Assembly (NCBI GenBank): GCA_963717955.1
Contig: CAVQXR010000001.1
Location: forward strand, 682,001 to 746,000
Length of the DNA: 64,000 nt
DNA from: CAVQXR01 sp963717955
GTDB lineage: Bacteria > Actinomycetota > Thermoleophilia > Gaiellales > Gaiellaceae
Direction: 5' to 3'
Positions 17,194 to 25,293 of the stretch are shown here, piece by piece (position 1 is the first letter of the stretch; each line of letters starts with the position of its first letter). A model generated the notes under the pieces. The model searched no databases and was not told the DNA's origin. It saw nothing but the letters and a program-made list of their open reading frames with translations. A program made the translations under genes and the position numbers.

Positions 17194-18067
17194 ATGCCTG
17201 ACCTCAAGCCGTTCCTCGTGCTCGGCTTGGCGCTCGGCGGGGTGTTCGCCATGTCCGGTGTGGGCCTCGTTGTCCTCTACCGCGCAACCGGCGTGCTCAA
17301 CCTCGCCTACGGGGCAATCGGAGCGGTGGGCGCCCTGATCTCCTGGTCGTTGCTCGACCGGACGGGCACGCCCGAGTGGGTGGCCTATCTCGCGTGCGTC
17401 GCGTTCGGCGGCCTGGCGACGCTCGCCTACGGGGTCGTCTTCGGGCCGCCGTTCGCGGCCCGCGACCCGCTCATCAAGGCGACGGCGACGCTCGGGCTTC
17501 CTGCTGATCCTGCTCGGGCTGATGCAGTGGGTCTGGGGCCGCGACGCGCACTCGATCACGCTGCCCACGTCGCGATGGAACTACCAGCTCGGGGACGTGC
17601 GGGTGAGCTGGACGCAGATCATCGGGCTCGCGTTCCCGATCGTCGTCACCGCCGGCACGGTCGTCTTCCTCCGCGTGACCAAGATCGGCACGGCCATGCG
17701 GGCGCTCGCGAACGATCGCGAGATCACGGCGACCCTCGGTGTCCCGGTACGCCGTGTCGAGGCCGCCGCATGGTTCGGCTCGGGTCTCGTCTGCGGGGCG
17801 GCGGGGCTGCTGCTCGCGAACCTCGTCGGCCTCGACATCGCCGGGCTGACCTTCCTCGTCATCCCGGCACTCGCCGCCGCCCTGATCGGCCAGCTCCGCT
17901 CGCTGTGGGTGACGCTCGCCGCCGGGATCGTGATCGGGATCGTGCAGTCGTGCCTGACGGCGTTCGCGTCGCTGTCGGAGTACCGGACGCTGACGCCGTT
18001 CGTGCTCGCGATCCTTGCTCTCCTGTGGTTCGCGGCACGCCGCAACGAGTCGGTGGGCCGGGTTTAG
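17194..18067 (+). CDS. livH: LIV-type ABC transporter permease LivH (one frameshift)
   Basis: Membrane permease of the second importer. ATG 17194, N-terminus PFLVLGLALGGVFAMSGVGL and LYRATGVLNLAYGAIGAVGA, typical of LivH. An indel near 17505 interrupts ATLG/LLLILLGL. The second frame continues FLRVTKIGTAMRALANDREI and TATLGVPVRRVEAAAWFGSG, the conserved cytoplasmic loop, and ends LLWFAARRNESVGRV. The stop codon TAG at 18065-18067 is the first three bases of the MITE that follows, so the element abuts the reading frame exactly. About 291 residues after correction. Confidence 0.87.
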
Positions 18068-18230
18068 TGCTCCGTCCCGGAAATCCCTTGGATCCCGGGC
18101 GGCTGCAAAGCGGCGCCGGGCCGCGTCCTCGGTCGCCCCGATATGTCCGCATATCGGGACTCCCTGCGTCCTTGCCCGGCTTGCTTTTCGCGCGCCGGAA
18201 TCGTCAAGCCACTTCCGGGACGGAGCACTA
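18065..18230. mobile_element. MITE with perfect 18-bp terminal inverted repeats, inside the transporter operon
   Basis: TAGTGCTCCGTCCCGGAA (18065-18082) is the exact reverse complement of TTCCGGGACGGAGCACTA (18213-18230). A third, shortened copy of the right end (CCGG-ACGGAGCACTAG) follows at 18236-18251. The centre holds a perfect hairpin CCCGATATG-TCCG-CATATCGGG (18137-18158). No coding capacity. It separates livH and livM, which would normally be contiguous. Confidence 0.75.
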
Positions 18231-18254
18231 GTGCACCGGACGGAGCACTAGCCG

Positions 18255-19343
18255 GTGACCTCGGTCCCGACACCGAGCGCCGGCGAGACCCTCCCGGCGG
18301 GCGGGGGGCTCGCGCGCTTCCAGCTCGCGAGCCCGGTTCGAATCGTCGTCATCGCAGCGCTGCTCGCCTTCGTCCTGCTCGGCCTGCCCGAGCTCCTGGA
18401 CAGCTTCTGGCTCCAGATCGCGACCTCGGTCGTCATCTACAGCGTCGTCACGCTCGGGCTCGGGCTCCTGATCGGCCGCGTCGGGATGGTCTCCCTCTGC
18501 CAGTTCGCCCTGCTCGCGATCGGCGCCTGGGTCGCGCTGCGGCTCGACTACGCGACGTCGGCGATTCCGTTCCCGGTGCTGCTCCTGCTCTCGGGCCTCG
18601 TCACCGGCCTGCTCGGGACGCTCATCGGGTTGCCCGCACTCCGGCTCCGCGGTCTGTACCTGGCGCTGATCACGCTGATGGCCGCGGGAGGGATCACGGT
18701 CATCCTCAGGATCGCGCAGTTCCCGAACGGCGGCGGCGGCTTCTTCGGCAACACGGCAGCGGGCGGCTCGTCGTCGCTCCTACCCCGCCCCGAGATGGCC
18801 ACCGGCGAGACGGCCTACTACCGCTACTGCGTGATCGTCGCGGGCATCATGTTCCTGGTTGCGCTCTGGCACGTGAGGAGCAAGGCGGGGCGGGCCTGGG
18901 CCGCGATCCGCCAGAGCCAGGCGACCGCGCTCTCGGCGGGCGTGAACACCACCCTGTACAAGCTGTGGGCGTTTGCGCTCGCGTCGTTCTTCGCGGGCGT
19001 CGCGGGCGGGCTTCTCGCCGCGGCCACCGGTGGAGTGAACATCAACCAGTTCCCCGTCCAGAACTCGATCACGCTGCTCGCCGTGGTGCTGATGGGCGGC
19101 ATCTACAGCATCTGGGGCGCGCTCGTCGCGGCGCTGCTGCTGCGTCTCCTACCGGCCCTCCTCGACGATTGGGGGGTCTCCACCGAGCTTCTGACGATCC
19201 TGTTCGGGGTCGGTGTGCTGCAGGTGATCCTGACCGCGCCCGGCGGGCTCGTCGATCAGGTGCCGAAGGATCTCGCGAAGCTGAAGCGGGCGCTCGGGCG
19301 CCTGTTCCTGCGACTCGGCGGCTCCCGGGGGACGGCGGGATGA
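18255..19343 (+). CDS. livM: LIV-type ABC transporter permease LivM
   Basis: 362-residue membrane permease with about ten hydrophobic segments. Recognisable parts: VVIYSVVTLGLGLLIGRVGM, SLCQFALLAIGAWVALRLDY, LRLRGLYLALITLMAAGGIT and IRQSQATALSAGVNTTLYKL (the EAA-like loop), then FAGVAGGLLAAATGGVNINQ and VLMGGIYSIWGALVAALLLR. The GTG at 18255 lies just outside the MITE, and no good ribosome site is visible because the element has replaced the normal upstream region. The stop overlaps the livG ATG. Confidence 0.9.
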   Translation: MTSVPTPSAGETLPAGGGLARFQLASPVRIVVIAALLAFVLLGLPELLDSFWLQIATSVVIYSVVTLGLGLLIGRVGMVSLCQFALLAIGAWVALRLDYATSAIPFPVLLLLSGLVTGLLGTLIGLPALRLRGLYLALITLMAAGGITVILRIAQFPNGGGGFFGNTAAGGSSSLLPRPEMATGETAYYRYCVIVAGIMFLVALWHVRSKAGRAWAAIRQSQATALSAGVNTTLYKLWAFALASFFAGVAGGLLAAATGGVNINQFPVQNSITLLAVVLMGGIYSIWGALVAALLLRLLPALLDDWGVSTELLTILFGVGVLQVILTAPGGLVDQVPKDLAKLKRALGRLFLRLGGSRGTAG

Positions 19344-20056
19344 TCGAGGTCGAAGGGTTGACGGTGCGCTTCGGCGGGGTGACGCCGCTCGACGAGATGA
19401 CCGTGACCTTCCCCGGAGGGACCTGTGGGCTGATCGGCCCGAACGGCGCCGGGAAGACGACGTTCTTCAACGTCCTCAGCGGCTTCGTCTCGCCCGCCGA
19501 CGGGACGGTCCGCGCCTTCGGGGAGGAAATTCTCGCGATGCCGCACTACCGCCGCGCGCGCTGGGGCCTGCGCCGCACGTTCCAGCAGGAGCAGGCGATC
19601 GAAGACCTCTCGGTCTTCGACAACGTCGCGATGGTGCACGAGCACTCGCACGCCCCGCGGTCGGACAGGCGCCGGGACGTTCTCGACGCGGTCGCCTTCG
19701 TCGGCCTCGAGGTAGCGCCCGACGAGCAGGTCTGGGTGCTCGGAGCCCGCGAGCGCCGGCTCGTCGAGGTTGCCCGGGCGGTCGTCGGCAAGCCGAAGGT
19801 CGTGCTCCTCGACGAGCCCGCAGCGGGGCTCCCCGAGGAGGAGACCGATCATCTGGGCCGCGTGATCGCGAGGATCCCGGAGCGGTACGGCGCCCTCGTC
19901 ATCCTCGTCGACCACGACATGAGCCTCGTCTCCGCATGCTGCGAGACGACGGCGGTGCTCGACTTCGGCAAGCTGATCGCGTCGGGCCCGACAGAGACGG
20001 TTCTGCGGGACGAGCACGTGATCCGCGCCTACCTCGGCACGGAGGAGGTGCTGTGA
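19340..20056 (+). CDS. livG: LIV-type ABC transporter ATPase LivG with altered signature motif
   Basis: 238-residue ATPase. Walker A is GLIGPNGAGKTTFFNVL; LivG block RARWGLRRTFQQEQAIEDLS; Walker B KVVLLDEPAAGLPEEET; H-loop LVILVDHDMSLVSACCE. The ABC signature, normally LSGGQ or LSYGQ, reads VLGARERRLVEVARAVV, so the Gly-Gly or Tyr-Gly pair is missing. ATGA overlap with livM and GTGA overlap with livF show tight coupling. Otherwise normal; the signature change may reduce or retune ATP hydrolysis, or simply be a subfamily trait. Confidence 0.9.
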   Translation: MIEVEGLTVRFGGVTPLDEMTVTFPGGTCGLIGPNGAGKTTFFNVLSGFVSPADGTVRAFGEEILAMPHYRRARWGLRRTFQQEQAIEDLSVFDNVAMVHEHSHAPRSDRRRDVLDAVAFVGLEVAPDEQVWVLGARERRLVEVARAVVGKPKVVLLDEPAAGLPEEETDHLGRVIARIPERYGALVILVDHDMSLVSACCETTAVLDFGKLIASGPTETVLRDEHVIRAYLGTEEVL

Positions 20057-20853
20057 GCCAGGCGGCGGAGACTGGGACCGGGCTTCGGGTGGACGGGCTG
20101 ACGGTTGCCCGCGGCAGCCGGACCGTCGTGCGAGAGGTGTCCATCGATGTGCCTCTGGGCGAGGTGACGACGCTTCTCGGCGCCAACGGAGCGGGGAAGT
20201 CGACACTCGTGCTCGCCGTCGGCGGCGTGCTGCGCCCGGCAGCGGGGAGCGTCCACCTCGGCGAGCAGGAGCTGACGCGGCGGCGGCCCGAGAAGATCCG
20301 CATGGCGGGTGTCGCGGTCGTCCCGGAGGGCCGGCGGCTGCTGCCCGACCTGACGGTGGAGGACAACCTGCGCGTGGCCACCTACGCCCTCTCGCGGGAC
20401 GATGCGCGGGCGGGCATCGCATACGCGCTCGAGCTCTTTCCGGAGCTCACGAAGCGCTCGGAGACGTTGGCCCGCTCCCTGTCCGGCGGCGAACAGCAGA
20501 TGGTCGTGCTCGCCCAGGCGCTCGTCTCGCGGCCCGCCGTCCTGCTCGTGGACGAGCTCTCGCTGGGGCTTGCTCCAGTCGTCGTGAAGCGCCTCGTCCC
20601 GACCGTCGAGTCGGTCGCGGCGTCGGGCGTCGGCGTCCTGCTGATCGAGCAGTTCGCCCACGTGGCGCTCAACCTTGCGAACCGGGCCTACATCCTCGAG
20701 CAGGGCAAGATCCGCTACGCGGGCACCGCCAGGGAGCTCCGCGAGCATCCCGAGCTGCTCCAGTCCGCCTACCTGCTGCGCGAGCCGCGTGGCAACGGCC
20801 AGGGCCCCTCCGTGTCCGAAGGCGGCACTGGCCAGGAAGACCCTCGCGGCTGA
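20053..20853 (+). CDS. livF: LIV-type ABC transporter ATPase LivF
   Basis: 266-residue ATPase. Walker A TTLLGANGAGKSTLVLAVGG, LivF block AVVPEGRRLLPDLTVEDNLR, canonical signature LSGGEQQMVVLAQALV, Walker B VLLVDELSLGLAPVVVKRLV, H-loop replaced by LLIEQFAHVAL (Gln in place of His is usual in LivF). C-terminal tail of about 25 residues (GNGQGPSVSEGGTGQEDPRG) is low complexity. The last codons R-G-stop belong to a repeat (CGCGGCTGAGCGGCC) that recurs at other gene ends. GTG start overlapping the livG stop. Confidence 0.9.
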   Translation: MSQAAETGTGLRVDGLTVARGSRTVVREVSIDVPLGEVTTLLGANGAGKSTLVLAVGGVLRPAAGSVHLGEQELTRRRPEKIRMAGVAVVPEGRRLLPDLTVEDNLRVATYALSRDDARAGIAYALELFPELTKRSETLARSLSGGEQQMVVLAQALVSRPAVLLVDELSLGLAPVVVKRLVPTVESVAASGVGVLLIEQFAHVALNLANRAYILEQGKIRYAGTARELREHPELLQSAYLLREPRGNGQGPSVSEGGTGQEDPRG

Positions 20854-21003
20854 GCGGCCTCGCGGCTGAGGGCCGGCTGGGCCCTGGCCGATCCGCGGAT
20901 CCCGAGGTCGGGCACGGCCGCGCACACAGACCATTTGTGACCGCCGGGCTTCGCCCGGCTCCTGCGCGGGTCGCGGCCGGCCGAGCCGGCCGCTCAGCCG
21001 CGG
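20844..21003. repeat. REP-A repeats at the convergent ends of livF and the luciferase-like gene
   Basis: CGCGGCTGAGCGGCC begins at the livF stop and is repeated once. At 20993-21003 the inverse (CTCAGCCGCGG) forms the stop region of the convergent minus-strand gene. Between them a 60-base GC-rich stretch (GCCGGGCTTCGCCCGGCTCC, then GTCGCGGCCGGCCGAGCCGG) matches 26722-26880. The hairpin GCCGGGC-TTC-GCCCGGC may work as a bidirectional terminator. Confidence 0.55.
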
Positions 21004-22082
21004 AGGCGGAGGCCGCGGGCCTCGAGGCGCGGGAGCACCTCGGCGCGGAAGTACGGCAGCTCCGAGACGTAGTCGACGAAGGAGAACGCGAGCCCGGCGA
21101 AGCCCGCGTCGGCGATCCGCTCGAGCTCGTCGGCGACATGGTCGGGCGTCCCGACGATCGGGTACATGCCGTGCCCGCCGGTGAACCGCTGCCTGAACTG
21201 CTGGTAGTGCTCCGGCGGGAAGTACTGCGCGTGCACGCCGGCGAGCGCCATCAGGTGATCGGCGGCCTCCCAGTCCCCGTGCTCCTCGGCGTAGTGGCGG
21301 TGGAACTCCTCCGCCTCGGCGGCCGTCGGCCGGCAGACGACGTAAGCGGTCGCGACGACGTCGATCTCGCGGCCGTGCTCTCGCTGCGCCGCGGCCTTGA
21401 CCTCCTCGATGTCGCGGCGCCCACTCTCGACGTCGATCAGCGACGTGAGCAGGAGCCGGCAATTGCGAGTGGCGAACGCCCGGCCCGCCGGCGAGTAGCC
21501 GGCGTTCATGAGGAGCGGCCCTGATGCGCCGTACGGCTTGGGCCGGCCGACGAGGCCGGGGAGGTCGAAGAAGCGGCCGTGGAAGTCGACCGGGTGGTCC
21601 TCACGCCAGAGCGTGCGCACGATGTCGAGCCACTCCTGCCCGTACTCGTACCTGGTGTCGTGCTCGAGCTGCTCCTTGCCGAACATCTCGAACTCGTCCT
21701 GATTCCAGCCGCAAACGAGGTTGAGCCCGAGGCGACCGACCGACATCTGATCGACGGTGGCGAGCTGCTTGGCCGCGACGATCGGATGGATCATGGGAGC
21801 GTGCACAGTGGCGAACACGGTCAGCGTCCGGGTGCTCGCAAGCAGACCCGAGGCCCAGGTCACCGTCTCGAACGAGATGCCCTGGAAGTCCGACGCGCCG
21901 CCGTAGCCTCGCCAGCGCCCGATCGGAAGGACGAACTCGAGCCCTGCATCCTCGGCCATCGTCGCGACCCGGACGTTGTTCTCCCACGTCGGAATCCAGT
22001 TCTCGGGCGCGGTCGTGATCGCCATCCCGCCCAGGCAGTTGAAGCCGAAGAGCCCGAGCTTCAGCCGGTTACCGCCGATCAT
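20994..22082 (-). CDS. Luciferase-like flavin-dependent monooxygenase, RutA/SfnG-like
   Basis: 362-residue LLM-class oxidoreductase. N-terminus LGLFGFNCLGGMAITTAPEN, then MAEDAGLEFVLPIGRWRGYG, FATVHAPMIHPIVAAKQLAT and VDQMSVGRLGLNLVCGWNQD, which resemble the FMN-dependent RutA/SfnG/DszA branch rather than F420-dependent members. These use reduced flavin from a separate reductase, so the reductase at 9561 could serve it. ATG 22082; the upstream region is the REP-B array. Its last codons (R-G-stop) lie in a REP-A repeat. Substrate unknown. Confidence 0.85.
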   Translation of the reverse strand: MIGGNRLKLGLFGFNCLGGMAITTAPENWIPTWENNVRVATMAEDAGLEFVLPIGRWRGYGGASDFQGISFETVTWASGLLASTRTLTVFATVHAPMIHPIVAAKQLATVDQMSVGRLGLNLVCGWNQDEFEMFGKEQLEHDTRYEYGQEWLDIVRTLWREDHPVDFHGRFFDLPGLVGRPKPYGASGPLLMNAGYSPAGRAFATRNCRLLLTSLIDVESGRRDIEEVKAAAQREHGREIDVVATAYVVCRPTAAEAEEFHRHYAEEHGDWEAADHLMALAGVHAQYFPPEHYQQFRQRFTGGHGMYPIVGTPDHVADELERIADAGFAGLAFSFVDYVSELPYFRAEVLPRLEARGLRLRG

Positions 22083-22085
22083 TGC

Positions 22086-22533
22086 CGTCTGCTCCCGTGC
22101 GGTACTTCGCGTCCGGCTTTGCTGACGCGCGTCTGTGCGGCCCTGTCGGGCCGCGGCTCTTCGCGTCCGGCGTGGCTACCGGCATCGTTGACGCGCGATT
22201 GTGCGGCCCTGTCGGGCCGCGGCTCTTCGCGTCCGGCTTCGCCGTCCGCTGCGCGGCGCGTTCCGCGCCTTGCGGGGCCGCGGTACTTCGCGTCCGGCTT
22301 CGCCTGCGGTGTGTTGGGGCGCGTTTGTGCGGCCCTGTCGGGCCGCGGTACTTCGCGTCCGGCTTCGCCGTCCGCTGCGCGGCGCGTTCCGCGCCTTGCG
22401 GGGCTGCGGTACTTCGCGTCCGGCTTCGCCTGCGGTGTGTTGGGGCGCGTTTGTGCGGCCCTGTCGGGCCGCGGTACTTCGCGTCCGGCTTCGCCGTCCG
22501 CTGCGCGGCGCGTTCCGCGCCTTGCTTTGCGGC
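22086..22533. repeat. REP-B tandem array 1, 126-bp period
   Basis: The core GCGGTACTTCGCGTCCGGCT starts at 22219 (variant), 22280, 22345, 22406 and 22471, alternating 61 and 65 bases, so the true period is 126 bases (42 codons). Two more degenerate copies lie at about 22099 and 22154. Subunits contain hairpins GCGGCCC-TGTC-GGGCCGC and GGCGCG-TTC-CGCGCC. Fills the whole gap between two minus-strand genes. Confidence 0.8.
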
Positions 22534-23301
22534 TCATCTCGCCGTGGTCCCGGAGTCGACGGGGATCGCGGCACCCGTGATGAAGCTCGACTCGTCGCTC
22601 GCGAGGAACATGGCAGCAGCGACGACCTCCTCGGGGCGGCCGAGCCTCCCCGCGACGTGCGACTCCTCCCAGCCCCGCAGCAGCGCGCTCCCGACGTCGT
22701 CGGGAAGTCCCGCCACCGCACGCGCCGGCATCGCCGTGTCGATGACTCCCGGGCAGAGAGCGTTGACACGGATCTGCGGCCCGAGCTCGAGCGCCGCTGC
22801 CTTCGTGAGGAGCACGAGCCCGCCCTTCGACGCGCAGTAGACGCTCATCTGCTCGGCCCCGACGAGGCCGAGCCCGGACGCGACGTTGACGATCGACGCC
22901 GGCCTGCCCTGCATCAGGGGCACCAGGGCCCGCATCGTGACGAATGCGCCGCGGAGGTTGACGCCAAGCACGTGCTCCCACTCCTCGTCGGTGGTGTCGA
23001 TGAGCGGCTTTCCGAGAATCGTCCCGGCGTTGTTGAGGAGCACGTCGAGGCGGGCCCAGCGCTGCTCGACCGCGCGTGCGAGCGCACTCACATCGCTCGA
23101 CGACGTGATGTCGCAGCGGCGAAATCCGAAGTCGAGTCCCGCGCCGCGCAGCTCCCCTTCGAGCCGCTCGCCCGCCGCGGTATCGACGTCGACGCCGAGC
23201 ACCGCCGCGCCCTCCTCGCAGAAGCGCCGGCAGGCGACCGAGCCGATGCCGCCCGCCGCCCCAGTGACGACCGCCGTCTTCGCTTCGAGGCGTCCGGCCA
23301 T
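22534..23301 (-). CDS. Short-chain dehydrogenase/reductase between two repeat arrays
   Basis: Classical SDR, 255 residues. Cofactor loop AVVTGAAGGIGSVACRRFCE, Asp in VLGVDVDTAAG (NAD-type), NNAG motif DVLLNNAGTI, Ser in SIVNVASGLG, Tyr/Lys in SVYCASKGGL, ending ITGAAIPVDSGTTAR. Encoded as a single gene with REP-B arrays on both sides (downstream 22086-22533, upstream 23317-23553), so it may have moved as a cassette with them. The start has only a short space to the leuD-like stop at 23314. Confidence 0.87.
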   Translation of the reverse strand: MAGRLEAKTAVVTGAAGGIGSVACRRFCEEGAAVLGVDVDTAAGERLEGELRGAGLDFGFRRCDITSSSDVSALARAVEQRWARLDVLLNNAGTILGKPLIDTTDEEWEHVLGVNLRGAFVTMRALVPLMQGRPASIVNVASGLGLVGAEQMSVYCASKGGLVLLTKAAALELGPQIRVNALCPGVIDTAMPARAVAGLPDDVGSALLRGWEESHVAGRLGRPEEVVAAAMFLASDESSFITGAAIPVDSGTTAR

Positions 23302-23313
23302 CGAGCGTTGTCC

Positions 23314-24024
23314 CTACTGCTCTTCGCGTGCGGCTTCGTCGGGGCGCGATTGTGCGGCCCTGGCGGGCCGCGGTGCTTCGCGTTCGGCTTCGCGTGCGGC
23401 TTCGTCGGGGCGCGATTGTGCGGCCCTGGCGGGCCGCGGTGCTTCGCGTCCGGCTTCGCCGTCCGCTGCGCGGAGCGCTATGCGCTCCTTGCGGGGCCGC
23501 GGTACTTCGCGTCCGGCTTCGCCGTCCGCTGCGCGGCGCGTTCCGCGCCTTGCGATCCAGGGGACGAGCCCGCCGGCCCCCAGCAGCTCGCGCATGAACG
23601 GCGGCAGCGGAGGAGCCGGAAACGTCACGCCGTCGACCTCGATCGTGCCGCCCTCGGTGTCGACCCGAATGGACGATCCGGTGCGGGCCGCGGCCGCCGC
23701 CTCGGGGCAGGCGATCGCCGGGAGCCCGAGATTGATGCAGTTGCGGTGGAAGATGCGCGCGAAGCTCTTGGCGACGACGCAGCGGATCCCGGCGGCCTTC
23801 ATCGCCTCCGGGACGTTCTCGCGCGACGACCCGGTCCCGAAGTTCGCCCAGGCGAACAGGATCGTGTCGTCGGTCAGCTGGTCGCGGAGGGACGGATCGA
23901 GGCCCTCGAAGAGGTACTTGACCGTCTCGGCAGGGTCGAAGACGTTCAGGAACTGGCCCGGGTAGAGGACGTCGGTGTCGACGTCGTCCATCGCGATCAG
24001 CAGCGCACGCCCCTCGACGATCAT
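23314..24024 (-). CDS. leuD: LeuD-like dehydratase small subunit with repeat-encoded C-terminal tail
   Basis: Small (swivel) subunit of a 3-isopropylmalate-dehydratase-type enzyme. Residues 1-157 are normal: MDDVDTDVLYPGQFLNVFDP, LFAWANFGTGSSRENVPEAM, VVAKSFARIFHRNCINLGLP, ending GAGGLVPWIA. The frame then runs on for about 78 residues coded by REP-B repeats (RRGTRRAADGEAGREV; two 22-residue copies containing PRPARAAQSRPDEAARE) to a TAG at 23314. The tail is Arg/Ala-rich and has no counterpart in the family. The ATG overlaps the leuC stop. Could act in leucine synthesis or on another 2-alkylmalate. Confidence 0.85.
   Translation of the reverse strand: MIVEGRALLIAMDDVDTDVLYPGQFLNVFDPAETVKYLFEGLDPSLRDQLTDDTILFAWANFGTGSSRENVPEAMKAAGIRCVVAKSFARIFHRNCINLGLPAIACPEAAAAARTGSSIRVDTEGGTIEVDGVTFPAPPLPPFMRELLGAGGLVPWIARRGTRRAADGEAGREVPRPRKERIALRAADGEAGREAPRPARAAQSRPDEAAREAEREAPRPARAAQSRPDEAAREEQ
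23317..23553. repeat. REP-B array 2, fused in frame to the 3' end of leuD
   Basis: Contains two 66-base copies (22 codons; CTTCGCGTGCGGCTTCGTC at 23322 and 23388) and further units like array 1. All unit lengths are multiples of 3, which keeps the leuD reading frame open through the array. Confidence 0.75.
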
Positions 24025-25289
24025 GCCGGCGCCTCGAGGAGCTCGGCGGGGTCGACGAGCTCGCCGGCGACGGCCGCGGAGGCCGCCACCCAGGCGTTGG
24101 CCAGGTAGACACCAGCCTCGGGCGAGCCCATCCTGCCCTTGAAGTTCCGGTTGGTCGTCGTCACGGCATTCTCGCCCGCCGCGAGGATGCCGTTGTGGCC
24201 GCCGAAGCAGGCCCCGCAGGTCGGCGTCGAGACGACGCACCCGGCCTCGACGAAGAGGTCGAGCAGGCCCTCGGCGAGCGCCTGGCGGTAGATGCGCTGG
24301 GAGGCCGGCACCACGATCGCCCGGCACCGCGGATGGACGGCGCGGCCGCGGAAGACCGCGGCGGCCTGGCGGAGGTCGGTCATCGTGCCGTTCGCACAGT
24401 TGCCGATGTAGACCTGATCGACCTTCCGGCCCGCAACGTCGGCGATGGGAACGACATTGCCCGGGGAGTGAGGGGCCGCGACGAGCGGCGGCAGGGCCGC
24501 GACGTCGATCCGGACGCGCCGTGCGACCTCCGCGTCCGGGTCGGAGCGCTCGGGCGTCCACGAGGCCGTCGATCGGCCCTCGAGGTAGGCGACCGTCACG
24601 TCGTCGGCCGGGAAGATGCCGGTGTCGGCGCCCGCTTCGACGGCCATGTTCGAGACGGCGAGCCGCTCGTCGACCGACAGGACCGCGGCACCGTCGCCGA
24701 CGAACTCGAGCGCCATGTTCGTGCCGCCCGCGACGCCGATCTCGGCGATGAGGGCGAGGATCAGATCCTTGCCCGCGACGAAGCCTCGCTTCGCGCCGGC
24801 GAACTCGACGACGATGGTGCCCGGCACGATCTGCCAGAAGCTGCCGATCGCGAGACAGCCGGCGATGTCGGTCGCGCCCATCCCGGTGCCGAAGGCGCCG
24901 AGAGCGCCGTACGTGCAGCTGTGCGAGTCGCCCCCGACGACCACCGAGCCCGGGACGATCCAGCCCTCCTCGACGAGCACGGTGTGCTCGATTCCGCCGC
25001 GGCCCTGGTCGTAGAAGGCCACTCCCTGCGCGCTCGACCATTCCCGGAGCGCCTTCTGGAGCTCCGCCGAGCGGGTGTCCTTCGCGGGCATGAAGTGGTC
25101 GGCGACCACGACCACCTTCTCCGGGTCGAACACACGGTCGGTCATCCGCCGCAGCTCACGCGCTGCATGGGTGCCGGAGAGGTCGTTGCACATCACGAGG
25201 TCGCAGCGGACGATCACGAAGTCACCGGGCGCGAGGTCGTCCGCGTCGGTGTGCGCGAGGAGGATCTTCTCGGAGAGCGTGCGCCCCAT
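24021..25289 (-). CDS. leuC: LeuC-like dehydratase large subunit (3-isopropylmalate / dimethylmalate dehydratase family)
   Basis: 422-residue aconitase-superfamily protein with a 4Fe-4S cluster. Visible motifs: VVVADHFMPAKDTRSAELQK, VVGGDSHSCTYGALGAFGTG, YIGNCANGTMTDLRQAAAVF and STPTCGACFGGHNGILAAGE (cluster Cys residues in NCANG and CGAC), RNFKGRMGSPEAGVYLANAW. The short length is typical of the archaeal/LeuC2-type enzymes, which include homoaconitase and 2,3-dimethylmalate dehydratase relatives. Operon leuB-leuC-leuD with overlaps. Position in a catabolic region raises the possibility of a degradative hydro-lyase, but the residues do not settle it. Confidence 0.87.
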   Translation of the reverse strand: MGRTLSEKILLAHTDADDLAPGDFVIVRCDLVMCNDLSGTHAARELRRMTDRVFDPEKVVVVADHFMPAKDTRSAELQKALREWSSAQGVAFYDQGRGGIEHTVLVEEGWIVPGSVVVGGDSHSCTYGALGAFGTGMGATDIAGCLAIGSFWQIVPGTIVVEFAGAKRGFVAGKDLILALIAEIGVAGGTNMALEFVGDGAAVLSVDERLAVSNMAVEAGADTGIFPADDVTVAYLEGRSTASWTPERSDPDAEVARRVRIDVAALPPLVAAPHSPGNVVPIADVAGRKVDQVYIGNCANGTMTDLRQAAAVFRGRAVHPRCRAIVVPASQRIYRQALAEGLLDLFVEAGCVVSTPTCGACFGGHNGILAAGENAVTTTNRNFKGRMGSPEAGVYLANAWVAASAAVAGELVDPAELLEAPA

Positions 25290-25293
25290 CCGC

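Noticed and set aside
18137..18158. Hairpin as a stand-alone terminator between livH and livM
   Set aside because: It lies symmetrically inside an element with perfect terminal inverted repeats and has no U-tract, so it is better explained as part of the MITE.
22086..22533. CRISPR-like periodic repeats
   Set aside because: The 61/65-base alternation is a 126-base tandem repeat in which the sequence between cores is itself repeated. There are no unique spacers, no leader and no cas genes.
22079..24112. Very long open frames on both strands through the repeat arrays and SDR gene (over 600 codons)
   Set aside because: They arise because the GC-rich repeat units are multiples of three and lack stops. 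The SDR and leuD genes occupy other frames with full motif sets.
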